Shown: positions 35,086-48,105, counted from the first letter of the stretch. The stretch: DNA of 64,000 bases from Microcebus murinus (GCF_040939455.1 NC_134120.1:18094501-18158500), one strand, 5' to 3'. Notes: a model not told the origin generated them from the sequence alone. A program made the numbers and translations.

Positions 35086-35929
35086 TGTTCAGACATTTCC
35101 CTCTAACGAGCCTAAGAGTCCAGAGCCGGAAAAGATTGTTGATATATATGATCAGTGGTTGACCCCAAAGAGGTGCGATCCATGAGAAAAGCAGAGTAGC
35201 ATTCCTTCCCCTCAGCCCCCCATGTGTTCCAGCAAGTTCTCTGGTGTGTTGAGAACTGAAAAGAGTTAGGACAGCCTCAAAGGGAGCACCCAGGTGGAGC
35301 TGATCCCATGCCCCTGTGTGCTTTCAAACTGTCCATTCCTGTGTGGGTGGGAAGAGGCAGCCAGCTCTGCCCCAAATCTTTAACCCAAGAATTTCTAACG
35401 CCTGTGATTCATTCTCACTTGAGTATACAGGCAGAGATACCACCAAAACCAGATCATATTATCCTTAATTGTGAATGGTAATGGCTCTTGGAGAAAATTC
35501 CATGGCACCAATCACATTTGTTTAAAGAGGTGCTGGAGCTAAAGTTAGCGCAGAGAGGATGACAGGGAGAAATAGAGCGATGGCTGTGTCACTTCTTTGC
35601 AAATTGAGAGAGCAAGTTTCCAGGGGACAATGTGAAAATAGTTTTCTGCTGAAGTTCCTCCTGACTGTGCTTTTCTTGGACTTGATTCTAACAAATAACA
35701 TAAATCCTCTGAGCATTTAAAGTGAATATTCCTCTATGCCAACGTAAACTTAAGCACAAAAATTGAAAATTTCGGAAGTAATTGAAATGACTTCCCAGTG
35801 AACTTGTTTTTTTCCAGTGTCCCTACTGATCAGCGGGACTCCAGAGTTTAAGTATCCTGGTCTTCAGGCCTTCAGCACCACCCTTCATCCAATTCCTTTT
35901 TTACTACCATCACCATCTAACCCCTGTGG
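35086..35929. other. No recognised gene or repeat
   Basis: Apparently single-copy DNA with one 64-codon minus-strand frame (35522-35716). Nothing else of note. Confidence 0.45.
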
Positions 35930-36132
35930 TGTGTCTGTTCAAAAATACTTTCACAAGGGTTCCCTTGCTGTGTTCCAATAACCTCATGAGACAGGTTATC
36001 CTCTAAAATGGCACACAGAGATTATATTGTAATTGATCTACTTTTAGATCTATCTTACCTTGTGTGCATGGTGGGTTCTAGCTCATTCATTTTGTACCTC
36101 TGGTACTCAAATCTGTGTGTGATACAAAGTTC

Positions 36133-36176
<44 letters not shown>

Positions 36177-36340
36177 CAGGCAATCAGAGGAAGAAATGAG
36201 GAAAGGAAGGAAGAGGTAACAGGCATATTATTCCTAGTTTACAAACAAACACAGAAAACTTAAGCAGCCTGATCTTAGTGGTCACACGACTGGATGGCAG
36301 CAGATCCAACCCCCATCTCAAGCTCTCAGAGCCACAGTTC
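35930..36340 (-). repeat. MIR SINE, antisense, split by unique DNA and (TG)n
   Basis: 'AATAACCTCATGAGACAGGT' at about 35978 is the start of a reverse MIR. Its continuation 'TCCTAGTTTACAAACAAACA', 'ACTTAAGCAGCCTGATCTTA' and 'GGTCACACGACTGGATGGCA' resumes at 36231. The 230 bp between look like an insertion that carries the (TG)n. Confidence 0.5.
36134..36175. repeat. (TG)n microsatellite, 21 units
   Basis: An uninterrupted TG run. The VCVCVC stretch in the 63-codon frame at 36008-36199 is only this repeat translated. Confidence 0.98.
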
Positions 36341-37815
36341 CACGATATCCATCCTAAACTCTGTTGCCAACATTTGGGTGATGGGAGAACTCTAGCTCCC
36401 TCCCAGTAATAAGCATAGAAACTGGGAAGTTTATTGTATTTCCCGTTTCATCTTTTCTATGACTTTCCCTAGGCAGAAGGAACAGGCCTTTCCACTCTGT
36501 ATCTGGTACATCTCTTTGCTGTCAGGCAGATAGTTTGTTACACACATGCATCCCTCAGAGAGATCTTCAATGCCCTGACGTCAGGACTTAGCATTCAGTT
36601 AGTGCTCAGTAAAAGGCTAAGGAGACAGAAGAAAGAAGACAGAGGTGAAAAAAAATAATGCGTCTTTTAGTTTATTTGTCACGCAAACATAAGTAAGACA
36701 ATATCCATGCCACTATCTTATGAAATACTGCCAAGAAACTCAAGGGGGAAAAGTCTCACAAGTTGTTTGTTGGAGTGGGGCATACACCTAAGATACTGTT
36801 ATACTTTATTTCAGAATGAAATACATTTTAGCAGATAACAAAAGCAGAGATATGAAGAGCAACCCCTCAAAAGTACACAAGCAAGAGCTAGAAATAGTGA
36901 TGCCTTTTCTGCCAATGATATGGGTAGCAGAGTTGAAGCATCACCCCCAGTTTTCCTTCTGCACATATTCCATCCCATTAACATCCAGATCATGGGAAAA
37001 TAGATTAGTAATCATAGGATTCCTGAGAGGAGACACAGTATAGGACTTTATAAACATGAATGCATAAGTTTTGACCAATTCCATGGTTCTCAGGCCCTTG
37101 GGTTGCAGAGCCCAGTAAAATCCTATTAGGGAAAATGATGGGCTTCTGATATAAGGTAACAATCCCAAAAGAAATATAATTTATATTGCATCATAGTAGT
37201 AAAAATTCACCTTAATGCAAAATATTAGGAAGGACCTCATTTCACAGGAGAAAAAAGATATTTTGAAGTTGCATAAATTTACCTTTGTGAAAAATTATTT
37301 CACCGGACTCAGGTTTCTCTTTGGCTGTGGACTTCATTAGGGACCTGCACCAGTCCAAAAGTGGATGCTTAATTTACAAACTGGCATTGGGGAACTAATG
37401 CCCTAGATCATCACTTCCACAATAATTAAAAAGAGGGGTATTAAGTTTAGGGCAACTACAAGCAACACTAAGTAGTGAGGAGTAAGTCAACCAATGCTAC
37501 AAAGACAGCGAATACACGAAATTCATTTTCTTTGGAGTACCAGAGATCGATGGTTTAATAGTTGAGTATGGCAGCGGGAGAACCGTGAAAGAGGCAATGG
37601 CAGTCACGGGCTCTCTGTGTAACCCCATAAACACCCACCACCAGGGTTCAATCAGGGCAAGATTCTCAAAACTTCACTCTCAGTTTATTTTCATGAGCCT
37701 TAATTCTGTGACAGAGACAAGAGATCCTCAGTTATCCCAGAATAATACGTCATTGATGTTTTAATTTTATTATAACATAGACTGCAGTAAGACCGGTGAG
37801 AATTTGTACTTCCAG
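36341..37815. other. No recognised gene or repeat
   Basis: Mixed-composition DNA with frames up to 75 codons on both strands overlapping each other. No domains recognised. Confidence 0.45.
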
Positions 37816-37819
37816 AAAA

Positions 37820-38261
37820 TGTCAACTATAGCCACTGTGAACAAAAGTTCTCTGAAAAAGAATTTGGAGGAAAGAGACTTTATTCCAGCAAATAGTTTGC
37901 AAACCTGGAGATGCAGCCTTTAAAATGAAGGTGTATTGCACAGAACAAAGGGAGAGTTTGGGTTTTATACTAAAAATTCCCGTCCAGGTTCCCAGTCAGT
38001 TTCATTTATGTAAACGAAGGATTGAAACTCATTTCGTTCTGACTGGTAGATACAGCTGAGCCCTGATTGGTCGGGGCAGGTGAGCTCTGATTTGTTGGTT
38101 CAGGTGAGTTAGGAAAGTCCCAAAGTTAGAAAGATGTGGGTTTTGGGGGAACTCAGAGTACATGTGTGAGCTCTGGTCAGGAAATGGCCACTTGGTTCTA
38201 TTTTAAATTGAGGCCCAGTTAGCCACTTGGGATCCATCTTAAGGAACTGGCTGTTTCAACA
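37820..38261 (-). mobile_element. Endogenous retrovirus LTR, antisense
   Basis: On the minus strand it begins TGTTGAAACAGCCAGTTCC at 38261, has two CCAAT-type units at 38056-38103, TATAAAACCCAAACTC at about 37970, and AATAAAGTCTC at about 37885, then ends near 37820-37836 in ...CA. This is the layout of a complete solitary LTR of class I type. I do not recognise the family and could not settle the target-site duplication. Confidence 0.75.
38056..38103 (-). repeat. Two 24-bp CCAAT units in the LTR
   Basis: Units at 38056-38079 and 38080-38103 share TGAG(C)YCTGATT..T.G and end CAG. The first keeps an intact reverse CCAAT (GATTGG) and the second is mutated (GATTTG). A third unit begins at 38104 (GTGAG). 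Confidence 0.8.
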
Positions 38262-38394
38262 AAAGGTTCACAGTTGTTCGGACCATGGAAAACAGAATGA
38301 TTGTGAAATTCAGTATCTCTCTTGTTTCTTCTTGTTCCTTAAACTTGCCAAGCTTAATCACCCTTAGGAACATTTACTGTAGCTTCCGCTTCTG

Positions 38395-38705
38395 GGACTG
38401 GCTTCTTATTGACTTTCAGATCTCGGCTTAAATATTGCCTCTACAGAAAGGACTTCTGAAACTACACTGCCTGAACCACGCACCTGGGCGTTGACTCTGG
38501 CATCACTATATTTTGTTTCTCTGCATAACACTGGTCACTCATGGATATCTTTTAGTGTTTGCTCATTTTCTTATTGTCGGTCTCTGCCCAATAAAATGCA
38601 AGCTCCATGAGGGCAAGGACCTTGTCTGTTTCATCACCACGTTGTCAGTCCCTGGTGCCTGGAACAGGGTATGTTTCATTATAGATGTTCAATAAATATT
38701 TATTG
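38395..38705 (+). repeat. L2 LINE 3' end
   Basis: 'TTTCAGATCTCGGCTTAAAT', 'GCAAGCTCCATGAGGGCAAG', 'GACCTTGTCTGTTTCATCAC' and the end 'GATGTTCAATAAATATTTAT' are a well kept L2 3' end. Confidence 0.9.
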
Positions 38706-39059
38706 GACAAAATGATCATTGAGTCCAGCATAACCCTGCTTTTACAGATAAGGAAGAGGGGATCAGACAGACAAACTTGTCTCAACACATGGCTACTTTG
38801 GGGGCAGGGGCAGGGGAGAGAAGAGTTTGTAGGGTTAATTTCTAGACTTGTGCTTTTTCCCCATGGTTTTGTGTTCATTTTATCCTGATTTTGTCTGTAT
38901 GTTCAGGAAATAGATCAACAGATAAAAAAATGAAAGTGCAAAGAAGGGATGAATGGATTTGCAATATAATTTGAGCAGGGCCTTAATCCACTGAGATTAT
39001 TCTGCCTTTTAAGTTCTGGCCAACCTTAAAGAATAGGCATAGTCATCTACATGGTATAA

Positions 39060-39460
39060 ATTTGGGGACCCTGATGAAATACCCACACATTTACACTGTT
39101 AGTTGATTAAGCCAACACCATTCCTAACTCTCTTCTCTCTTGCACTCTTTAGAGTCCGGAAGAACTAAATACAGTACTTACACTCTCAGCATCCTTTATG
39201 TTCATATAACAAAGATCTAGCCAATAAACACAAGTGAAGTCTACAGGGAAACTTTAAGGAAACTTTTTCTTCCCTAATAAAGAGTTAGGCATTGAAGCTT
39301 TCTTCCTTTCCTCATTTCCTTCTGCCTTGAATATGTGCTTGATGTCTGGAACTTTGGCAGCCACCTTTTAACTATGGGGTAAAAATCAAAGAGATCTCAA
39401 AGAAACTGGCCAGACATTGAGCTGACAAACTACTGCCAGCAGCTTCCCACCTCCAGAGTT
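39060..39460. repeat. Old interspersed repeat, family not identified
   Basis: 'TCTAGCCAATAAACACAAGT', 'TTTCTTCCCTAATAAAGAGT', 'GATGTCTGGAACTTTGGCAG' and 'CAGCCACCTTTTAACTATGG' recall a widespread mammalian repeat that I know by pattern but cannot name. Confidence 0.4.
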
Positions 39461-40040
39461 TTAGAATGTGCAAAAAATACATTTCCATTCAGTAGTTAGG
39501 TTCTTTGTTACCTACAGCTAAGAGAATTCCTTTTTGACACAGAATTTTAAAATACTCGATTTTTTTTCCTGTGGGGAAAAGAGCCAGAGAAATGCACACC
39601 CTGGCCTCACTTTCCTCTCTGCCCACCTTCAATCTCCTCCCAGTTCTCCAGAAGCCAGAGGGCACCAGCGTCCACTGACTTATAATCATCCCAGACCAAG
39701 GGAAAGAAAGATAGAAGTGGATCTGGAGAGGGGAACATAAGAAAGCCAAGCCATCTAGTAGTTTTTGGGCTTCTTGTCTTAGCAGTAAAACCCTTGTATC
39801 AGATGAGATCAAAGACCCAATGCCAATATTCAGATGGGAGGAGAGCTTCCCAGCTTGAACACTGGAGGAAGAAGATCCCGTGCTTCTTTCTCCCCACCTC
39901 CCTCTTACTCCTGTGGCAGCCACTTGCCCTCCACCCCCTGCCACAGTTCTCAACCCTCTCTCCCTGTCCCCACCAAAGTCACCTCTGCTGTGTTCTAAGG
40001 ATGCTTGAAAAACAAATTTACAAACCACTAATTTAAGGAC
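39461..40040. other. C/T-rich DNA with the longest open frame, not a gene
   Basis: The minus strand holds a 179-codon frame (39489-40028), the longest in the window. It is rich in G, S and R because the opposite strand is C/T-rich. There are plus-strand frames of 68 and 80 codons opposite. No domain, signal peptide or homology is visible. Confidence 0.6.
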
Positions 40041-40205
40041 TGTCAGATAAAATATAGGGCATCCTCCAATTAAATTCGAGTAACAGATCTACAAGGAACA
40101 CTGGACATACTTAAACTGAAATTTTATTTGTTGTGCATCTGATATTAAAATTTAACTGGCCATCCAGATTTGTCAGATTTGCTAAATCTGACAAACCTAC
40201 TAATT
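40041..40205. mobile_element. Small DNA-transposon-like repeat with hairpin
   Basis: 'AACACTGGACATACTTAAAC', 'TTATTTGTTGTGCATCTGAT' and 'AAATTTAACTGGCCATCCAG' recall a common mammalian DNA element end. At 40169-40195 TTTGTCAGATTT, GCT, AAATCTGACAAA forms a perfect 12-bp stem with a 3-nt loop. Confidence 0.5.
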
Positions 40206-42470
40206 TATAACATTATTTAGCGTAGATCTGAAGAAAAAGGACACAGGAGAGTTAAGTTTTTATAAAGGGGAAAGATATATAAATAACATAGATATAAAGC
40301 CTAGAAGTGCTAAAAGTAGAAGAGAAATACAGAAAGGTAACCTTATAAGGCTTGAAAATAGAATTTATCTAGTGCACAATTTTGTTCAAGACTGACTGTG
40401 AAAAGACCACGGTGCCTTTTCCACCTAAACTGCATCTTTCTTATATTCCCAAATGTCCCGTGTATAGACCACGTGCTCTTTCAAAGGCTGAGGTTACTAA
40501 GCCACCCATAGGGAGGAAGAAGAGAGACAAGAAGCATTCCTATCAATGATGTCCTCAAATCCTGGCTTCTCGACATCCAATCTGGGACATTTGGCTGTTT
40601 TCACAGGCAGAAAATGTTCCTCATCCAATTAAATAAAATGAAGCAGGAGCCAGGTGGAATGCTTCCAGTTAAATACTTGCTCCTCTTATCTTCTCGTTCA
40701 CACCCTTCCCTCATTATCACAACTGAGCACATCAAGCGCACACTCTGTTTCTAATAAAGATGTTCCCAGTGTATTCCTAATGAAAATAGTGCACAGATAA
40801 TAGCCCCTTTCCTTTATGAAAGATACAAGTGACACAGAAGCCCCAGAGGTGCCTGGAAAAGCTGGCACGTGGGTCAGTTCCCCTCATGGATTTCTGGTTA
40901 TAGAGAGGAGAGAGGGATAGAGTGTTTATAAATTCCTTTATTAGAAACCCGGTTCAGTAGATATCATCGGACCCCAATTTGTATAATTTTTACAAGAGTC
41001 ATAGAGAAGTTACGTCCAAAGCCTCACTAAAAGCTAAATACTCAGACCCAATTGGAGCAGGGTATCAATTGGCCCAGCTTGTCAGATTGAAAACCAAAGC
41101 AAAGATTGAAGTGCATTGATTCAAAAAAGGAAAACAAATTGGAACAAACAACTGAAAGTGTTGCTCATATTTATGAGCAATGTGGTTTATTATAAGAAAA
41201 GCCAAGCCCAAAATACTAAGTGACTCTGTTACTTGCAAAACAAAATGTTACCTGTGCAGGAAAACAGAAGAACGCTTCTTATAGAATTAATGATTCATTT
41301 GCAAGTAGATTTTTTTTTATCCAAATGGAGAAGATTGGGACATATGTGGGAGGTGGAAGCACGTGAAGCCATCTCCATTTTATCCTATTTTTAGAATAAG
41401 AGATGAAATCACTCGGGGAAGTGGGAAAAAGCCAGAGTACATCATTTGGTGTAGTTTTTCTTTGACTCCAAGTTCAGTGATTATTTCTGACACTGCTCTA
41501 GGGTATTTAGAGATAATGTTCCCTGAAATAGACTTTGAAATATTTTTCCTAATACTACAAAATAATTACTTCAAAAAATATTTAAAAGCTGATATTTGAT
41601 TTTGGGTTATATGCATTATGTGTAATACAACCTCATATTATATAAATGAGAGGACTCTCGAATTTCCTAAATAATAAGTTTTAAGTGGTGACTTTCACTT
41701 TGTATTAACTGATCCACCAGCCAAGTCCATTTGGTTTTTTAATGTCATTAATGTGAAAAGGATTTTCTCTCTTTTTATTTCAGCATGTGTATTTCTGTTC
41801 CAAAATAGATACAGTTTAGTTAAACTAACTTCCTGTGCCCTGCTGGGGGTCTGTGTGATGAGAACTATTTTACCCAAACTCAACACAATTACCCTGCTGC
41901 TGGTCATGCAAGGATGGAGTAAACAAAAACATTAAGGGGAGTTAGGATGTTATTAGCCAAGTGTTTTTCTCCATTTCTGGGTATCTGTTGAGGCAGCTAC
42001 CCAACCTGAATAAGATCAAATGTGTTCAGGCACATTTCTTAAACCAACAGACAGCAACACTCAATGACTTAAAAGTCTTTTTCCTTGACATCACTTTTGC
42101 ACTTAAAAAACAAGGAATTCCACTTTTTTTATAATGTAGCACTATTAGAGAAAGAGCATCATATCATAGAATGCATTTGAAATGATCACAAGGTTAGACA
42201 TGTACACCATACTTTTTAAAAAGCGATAAAAACTGATCCAATTCATTTGAAATTACCATACCAATAAATAACAAATTCATTTGCTTTCTTTTGAGATTCA
42301 GTCAACTAATATTAATGAGTGTACTTTTATGAGATATTGGACCTTCACATATGTTCATTCATTTATTCATCATTTCTGGGGTATCTAGAATGTGTTAATC
42401 GTAGGCAAACCTAGGCATTGAAAAAGTCTAGAGTTCCTTTTGCATCACAAAATGATAATTTACTTAAGTT
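40206..42470. other. No recognised gene or repeat
   Basis: About 2.3 kb of apparently single-copy, moderately A/T-rich DNA. Frames of 60-78 codons only. Confidence 0.45.
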
Positions 42471-43620
42471 GTAGTGTTTCCCATTTACCCCCTGACCTAG
42501 CAGGTTAGTCAGCCTAGAATCTCCCTCTCCAGTGCTCCCAACAGTTTTAAAGCACCTAATTCCCACTCTGCTTGAGATCTCTGGAGCAGCTCATTTTTTA
42601 CAACTGAATTCTGACTGATACAAATGTGTTTCATTATATCCTAATTTGAAATCTATGAATGAAATACACAGCAATCCTCTATGTCATTAAGCAGAATATT
42701 GTATTAACCAAAAAGGCTGAACAAAAGCATTCATTCTCTTCCCTGTATCACATACACCTTCATCTTACTCCAACAAGTCATATTTCTTCACACCTCCTTG
42801 TCTTTGAGCACACTGATCCTCTACCAGGTGATACGTCCTCTGGCCGAATGTCATTTTCTCCTGTTGGAATTCTATTGGCTTCTCAAGACACAACTCAGAA
42901 CTCCCTCCTCTCTGAAGCCATTTCTGATCCTGGCTGCATTCAGGACCAATGAATGGCTCACTCCAATGCCATTGATTTGCCATTGACACAAATCACCCCA
43001 GTCCAGTAATCTCAAACAGCACCCTTTCAAATCTATACTTAGCACTCTTCACCCTACCTCACCTGACATCGTTCTGAGAGAGGCATTGCAAACTTGAAAT
43101 TATGTTTTCCTAAAATTAAAAAGAATCCAGTGATGTGGTAAATTGAATCTCACTCCCAATACCTAGAAATGAAAACCTTCACCTGAAAATTCTGGAAACA
43201 ATTGAGTTGTTTCTGGTGATTAGGAAGAAACAGGGATTTAAGGAGCTAGAAATTGGAGACTTCAGGGCCACCACTGATGCAGTTATCTTGCCCCTGATTC
43301 TAGTAACAGGGTTTTTGCCTTAGTCCTTGTGACTAGCTTCCTGCTTTTGCACAAATCATAGGAGTGAGTTGCAGTCTTACCCCTGAGTTCCTCCCTGCTA
43401 GGCAACGATAGCTCCCATACAGAGTCTTACTTCTAATCTTCTCTTCATTCTTTCCTTCATGGGAACCTCTGTTTTAGCACTTATATACATTCTATCACAT
43501 TGTTATTTTTTTACTTGTGATCTCTCCTATGTAGACTTAAAGGTAAGGGCCTTGACTTATTTTTGCAGCTTTTATGTGTAGCTTATAAAAAAATTTTCAT
43601 TAAATAAATGATTAAATATA
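42471..43620 (+). repeat. Weak L2-like blocks (tentative)
   Basis: 'CTCTCTGAAGCCATTTCTGA' at about 42908 and 'GTAGACTTAAAGGTAAGGGC' with 'CTTGACTTATTTTTGCAGC' at about 43535 resemble the L2 3' region. The DNA between them has no clear match. The 97-codon frame at 42659-42952 overlaps two others and is chance. Confidence 0.35.
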
Positions 43621-43689
43621 ACACCTTTCAATTATGTTTCATACAACTCAACAGATGTGACTAGAACTTTCTTCAATCAACAAATATTT

Positions 43690-46600
43690 CGTTTTAAATT
43701 TTATTTTTAATTGCCAATAATAATTGCAGATATTTATGGGGTGCAATGTGATTTGATATGTTTACATTGTAGAATGATTGAATCAAGTTAATTAATTTGT
43801 TCTTCATCTCACATACTTACTTTTTTGTGCTCAGTACATTCAAAATCCTGCTGGGATTTTGATTTAGATTGCATTGAATCCATAGGAGAATTGACATCTT
43901 ACCAATATTGAGTCTTTAAATCAAGAACACAGTGTATCTATCCATTTATTAAACATCTTCTTTAATTTCCTGATCTTAAGGAAAGAGTATTCAGATTTTT
44001 GCCATTAAGTAGGATGTGAGCTGTAAGTTTTCATAGATATCTTTTATCAGGTTCAGAATGTTCCCTTCTATTCTAAATTTATAGAGTTTTCATCAAGAAT
44101 GGAGGTTGGATTTTGTCAAATGCTTTTTCTGCATCTATTAAGATGATGACATGGTTTTACTTTTTTAGTCTGCTAATATGGGGAATTATACTGACTGATT
44201 TTTCTAACATTAAGCTAACTTTTCACTTCCAGGACAAATCCCACTTGTTCATGATGTTTATCCTTTTACTGCATCATTGGATTGAATTTGCTGAAATTGT
44301 GTTAACAATATTTGCATCTATGGCCATGAGGGCTACTGGTGTGTAGTTTGCCTTTCCTGTAATGTCTTTGTCTGGGTTTTGGTACCAGGGTAATGCTAGT
44401 GTCATGGAATGATTTGGGAAATATTCCCGCCTGTTCCATTTTCTGGATTAGTTTGTATAGTATTGGTATTATTTCTTCCTTAAATGTTAGGTGACATTCA
44501 CCAGTGAATCTGAGAGTATCTGGATTTTGAGTTTTCATGATGGGAATATTTTTTAAGTACCAATTTAATTTCCTTAATGGATAAGGGCTAGTTGGATTAC
44601 CTATTTCTTCTGGAGTAAGCATGGATAGGTTGTAACATTTAAGAAACTTTGGTCTAGTTCATCTAAGTTGTCAAAATATTGGTGTAGAGTTGTTCATAAT
44701 ATTTCCTCATTCTCCTTTTAGTATCTGTTGTAATTGTAGTTATGTTGCCTCTCTCATTCCTAATACTGACAGTGTGTTTGTCTTTTTTACTGATCAATCT
44801 GGCTAGAAGTTTATCCATTGCATTGATCTTCTCATACAAGTTTCTGTTTTCATTTGCTTTTGTCTGTTGTTTTTCAGCTTTCTATTTCATTTTCACTCTG
44901 ATATTCATTAATATCTTTGTTTTTGCATACTTTAGGTTTAATTTGTTCTTATTTTAGTTGGTTAAAGTACAAGTTAATATCATCGACGTGTTATATTTCA
45001 TCATTTCTAACATAGGTATTTAGTGTCACAAATTTCTAAATACTGCTTTCAATGCATTGCACAAATTTTGACATGTAATGGTTTCATTTTATTTCCGTTC
45101 AAAATACTTTCTAATTTCCATTTTTATGTCTTCTTCAACTCATGGGTTATTTAAGAAGCATGTTATTTAGTTTCCAAATATTTGGTACTTTTCCAGATAT
45201 ATTTCTGTTATTGATCTCTAATTTAATTTCATTATGGTCAAAGAAAATACTTTGTAAGAATTGAATTCTTTTAAATATGGAGACTTTAAAAATAGTTTAG
45301 AATATGATCTGTCTTGGTAAATGCCCTATATGTACTTGAAAATAGTGAGTATTCTGATCTTGTTGAAGTGTTCTATTAATATCAGTTAGGTCAAGTTGGT
45401 TGATAATATTGCATACATCTTTATTGATTTTCTGCATGTCCTACCAATTATTAAGGACAAACACTGAAATCTTCTACTGAAATTTTCTATTCTAACTGTG
45501 GATTTCTCTCTGTCACCTTACAGTTCTATGAGTTTTTCCTTCATGTATTTCAAACTCTGTTTTAAGACCATAAATGTATGGATTTTTATGTCCTTTTGAT
45601 GAATTAACCATTATTTTGAAATGACGACTGTTTAATTGATGGTAATATTCTTGGTTCTAACATCTGTTTTATCTAATATTAATATAGATACTCCATCCTT
45701 ATTTTGATTATTGTTAGCATAATATATCTTTTCCAGTCCTCTTACTTTTAACTTATTTGTGTCTATATTTTTTAAATGATTTCTCATAGGTAACATATAA
45801 TTACATTTTGTTTTTCAATCCAATCTAAAAACCTCTGCCTTTTAATTGGAGTATTTAAGCTGTTTATATTTAATGTGATTTGTATATAGTTGGGATAAAC
45901 TCTATAGCTATTTGTGTTATGTTCTTCTCATATGTTATTTTCTCTTTTTTTTCCTTCTTGTTCTGCCTTCTTTTGAATTAAATGACCATTTGTATGATTT
46001 CTTTGTAATTTTCTTTCTTCTCTGATAAACGATAATCCCTTGTTGCTTGTATTAGGATTTTAGCATACATCATTAACTTCTCAAAGTCTTTGAATGGTAT
46101 TATGCCACTTCACATATAGTATAAGAAACTCATAAAAAAGCATTTCTCCCCTCCCAGTCTTTGTGCTATTATTGTCATTCATTTTTACTTCTGTTTTTGT
46201 TGTAAAACTCATAATACATTGTTAATATTGTTACTTTAAATAAGTCAATTGTCAATTCTCTTTTAAAGAGACTTAAATAATTTTTTAAAGTATTTTATAA
46301 TTACTCACATAGCTAACATTTGCAGTAATCTTTATTCCTTTATGTTGATCCAGATTTCCATCTGTTATCACTTTCCTTATGCCTGAAGGACTTTCTTTAA
46401 CATTTCTTATCATGCATGTCTACAATTGATGAATTATTTCAGTTTTGCATATCTGAAAAAGATCTTTATTCTGCTTCCATTTTTTAAAACTATTTTTGGT
46501 GAATATAGAATTCTAGGTTGCATGTAGTTTTTTTGATTCTTTAGTACATGAAAGATGTGCTCCACTGTTTTTTGGCATGTATTGTATCTGATGAGAAATC

Positions 46601-47130
46601 TAATATCATCCTTTCTTTGTTTCTCTGTACCTTTTTTACTTTTCTCAGACTACTTTTAAGATTTCTTGTTATCTCTGGGTTTAAGCAATTTTATTATGCT
46701 GTGCTTTGATTTTTTTTTTTTTATGTTTCTTGTGCTTGGGGTTCATTAAGCATCTTGGATCTGTGGGTTTATAATTTTCATCAAAGTTGGAAAATTTTTA
46801 GCCATTATTTCTTTAAATGATTTTTCTTCTTCTTCCCTCTCCAAGTAAATATATATTATACCACTTGAAGTTTTCCCACAGCTCACTGAGATGGCTCCCT
46901 CATTTTTCTAGTCCTTTCTTCCTATGTGCTTCACTTTGTATAGTTTCTAATGCTGTCCTTAAATTTTCTTCTCCAGTGTCTTAACTGCTGTTATTTCCAA
47001 TCAATGAATTTTTAATTTCAGATGTTGTAATTTTTATATATAAAAGTTTGGTTCGGGTCTGTTTGTATATTCCCTATATCTCTATTTAATATGATCAATC
47101 TCTCCTCTAGGTTTTTCTTTAAGAACAAAT
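43690..47130 (-). mobile_element. Long old L1/HAL1-type element, antisense (3' to ORF1)
   Basis: The reverse of L1 in order. First comes the 3' UTR ('ATATTTATGGGGTGCAATGT', 43727), then a jump into ORF2 ('GATTTAGATTGCATTGAATC', 'TGGATTTTGTCAAATGCTTT'). Then come 'ATTTCATTATGGTCAAAGAA' and 'GATTTTCTGCATGTCCTACC', and ORF1-region blocks 'ATAGAATTCTAGGTTGCATG', 'TTCTTGTGCTTGGGGTTCAT' and 'CTTGGATCTGTGGGTTTATA'. Frames are broken; the 106-codon minus-strand frame at 44302-44622 is a true-sense ORF2 remnant. Confidence 0.8.
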
Positions 47131-47277
47131 TTTTTAAAAGCTTATTTGTATAAATGTATAGGGTACAAGTGTAATTTTGTTACATGGATATACTGCATAG
47201 TGGAGACGTCAGGGATCTTAGAGTATCCTTCACCCAAATAATGTACATTGTACCAATTAAGTAATTTAGGTTTTTAA
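47131..47277 (-). mobile_element. Short L1 3' end inserted in the antisense L1
   Basis: 'GGGTACAAGTGTAATTTTGT', 'TACATGGATATACTGCATAG' and 'GTACCAATTAAGTAATTTAG' are the reverse of an L1 3' UTR of a different family. The surrounding L1 ORF1/5' sequence continues on the other side. Confidence 0.65.
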
Positions 47278-48105
47278 TACCTATGGAATAGAGTGACAAT
47301 AAGTGCTTTAAAGCCTTTGTACACCAATTCTGTCATCTGTGTCATTTTTGGCTCAGTTTGAAAGGATGTATTTTTCTCTTTATTATGGGTCATTGAGTTA
47401 TTTTGTTTTTTGTGGTGTGTGTAGTTTGTGTGTGTGTGTGTATTTTATTTCTTTGAATGGCTAATAATTTTTCTTAGATGCCACTCACTATGAATTTTAT
47501 CTTTTGAGGGCTGGATATTTTTGTATTTTTATAAAAATTCTTGAGCTTTGTTTTGAGATGTGATTAGGTTACTTAAAAAGCTTGATACTTTGAGATCTTG
47601 CCTTTAAGCTTTTATAGATGGGACCATAGCAGCATTTAGTCTAGGAATGATTTTGTCCAAGTACTGACCCAATGCCCCCACGAATAAGGAGGTTGTCTGC
47701 TCTGGTTTGGGGGAACAGAAACTATGCCAAGCCCCATGTGAGCTCTGAGGATTGTCCCCTTTACTCAGTAGTTCTTTCCTCAGCATCAGATAGCTTCCTC
47801 ACATGCACAAACTGCTAGTTCTCAGCTAACGACTCAAGAAGGACCTTCTGAAGATCTTCAAGCGTTCTCTCTCCCCCACCCCTACCTGTGTTCTGTCCTG
47901 CAAACTCCAGTCATATTGGCCTCCTTGGATTTCCAACTCCATCTGCCAAGCTCAGGGAGACAGAGAGGCTCCACCTGGGTTCCCACACCCTCCATCATGC
48001 ACTGGAGACCACGTCGAGGCAACAAACCGAGGCAATCATCTCAGCTCATTTGTTCCACACATCTCAGACAGCACTATCTGTTGCTTGGTTTTTAATGTCT
48101 TAAAA
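47278..48105 (-). mobile_element. Antisense L1/HAL1 element, 5' region
   Basis: It continues the element of 43690-47130: 'CAATTCTGTCATCTGTGTCA', 'GAGGGCTGGATATTTTTGTA', 'TTCTTGAGCTTTGTTTTGAG', 'ATGGGACCATAGCAGCATTT' and 'CCATGTGAGCTCTGAGGATT' follow the reverse 5' UTR of old L1M/HAL1 elements. It includes a (TG) run at about 47425-47440. Confidence 0.65.

Noticed and set aside
36008..36199. Cysteine-valine repeat protein
   Set aside because: It is only the (TG)n microsatellite translated.
39489..40028. 179-codon minus-strand frame, longest in the window
   Set aside because: Low-complexity G/S/R-rich composition caused by C/T-rich DNA, no domain, and other frames opposite it.
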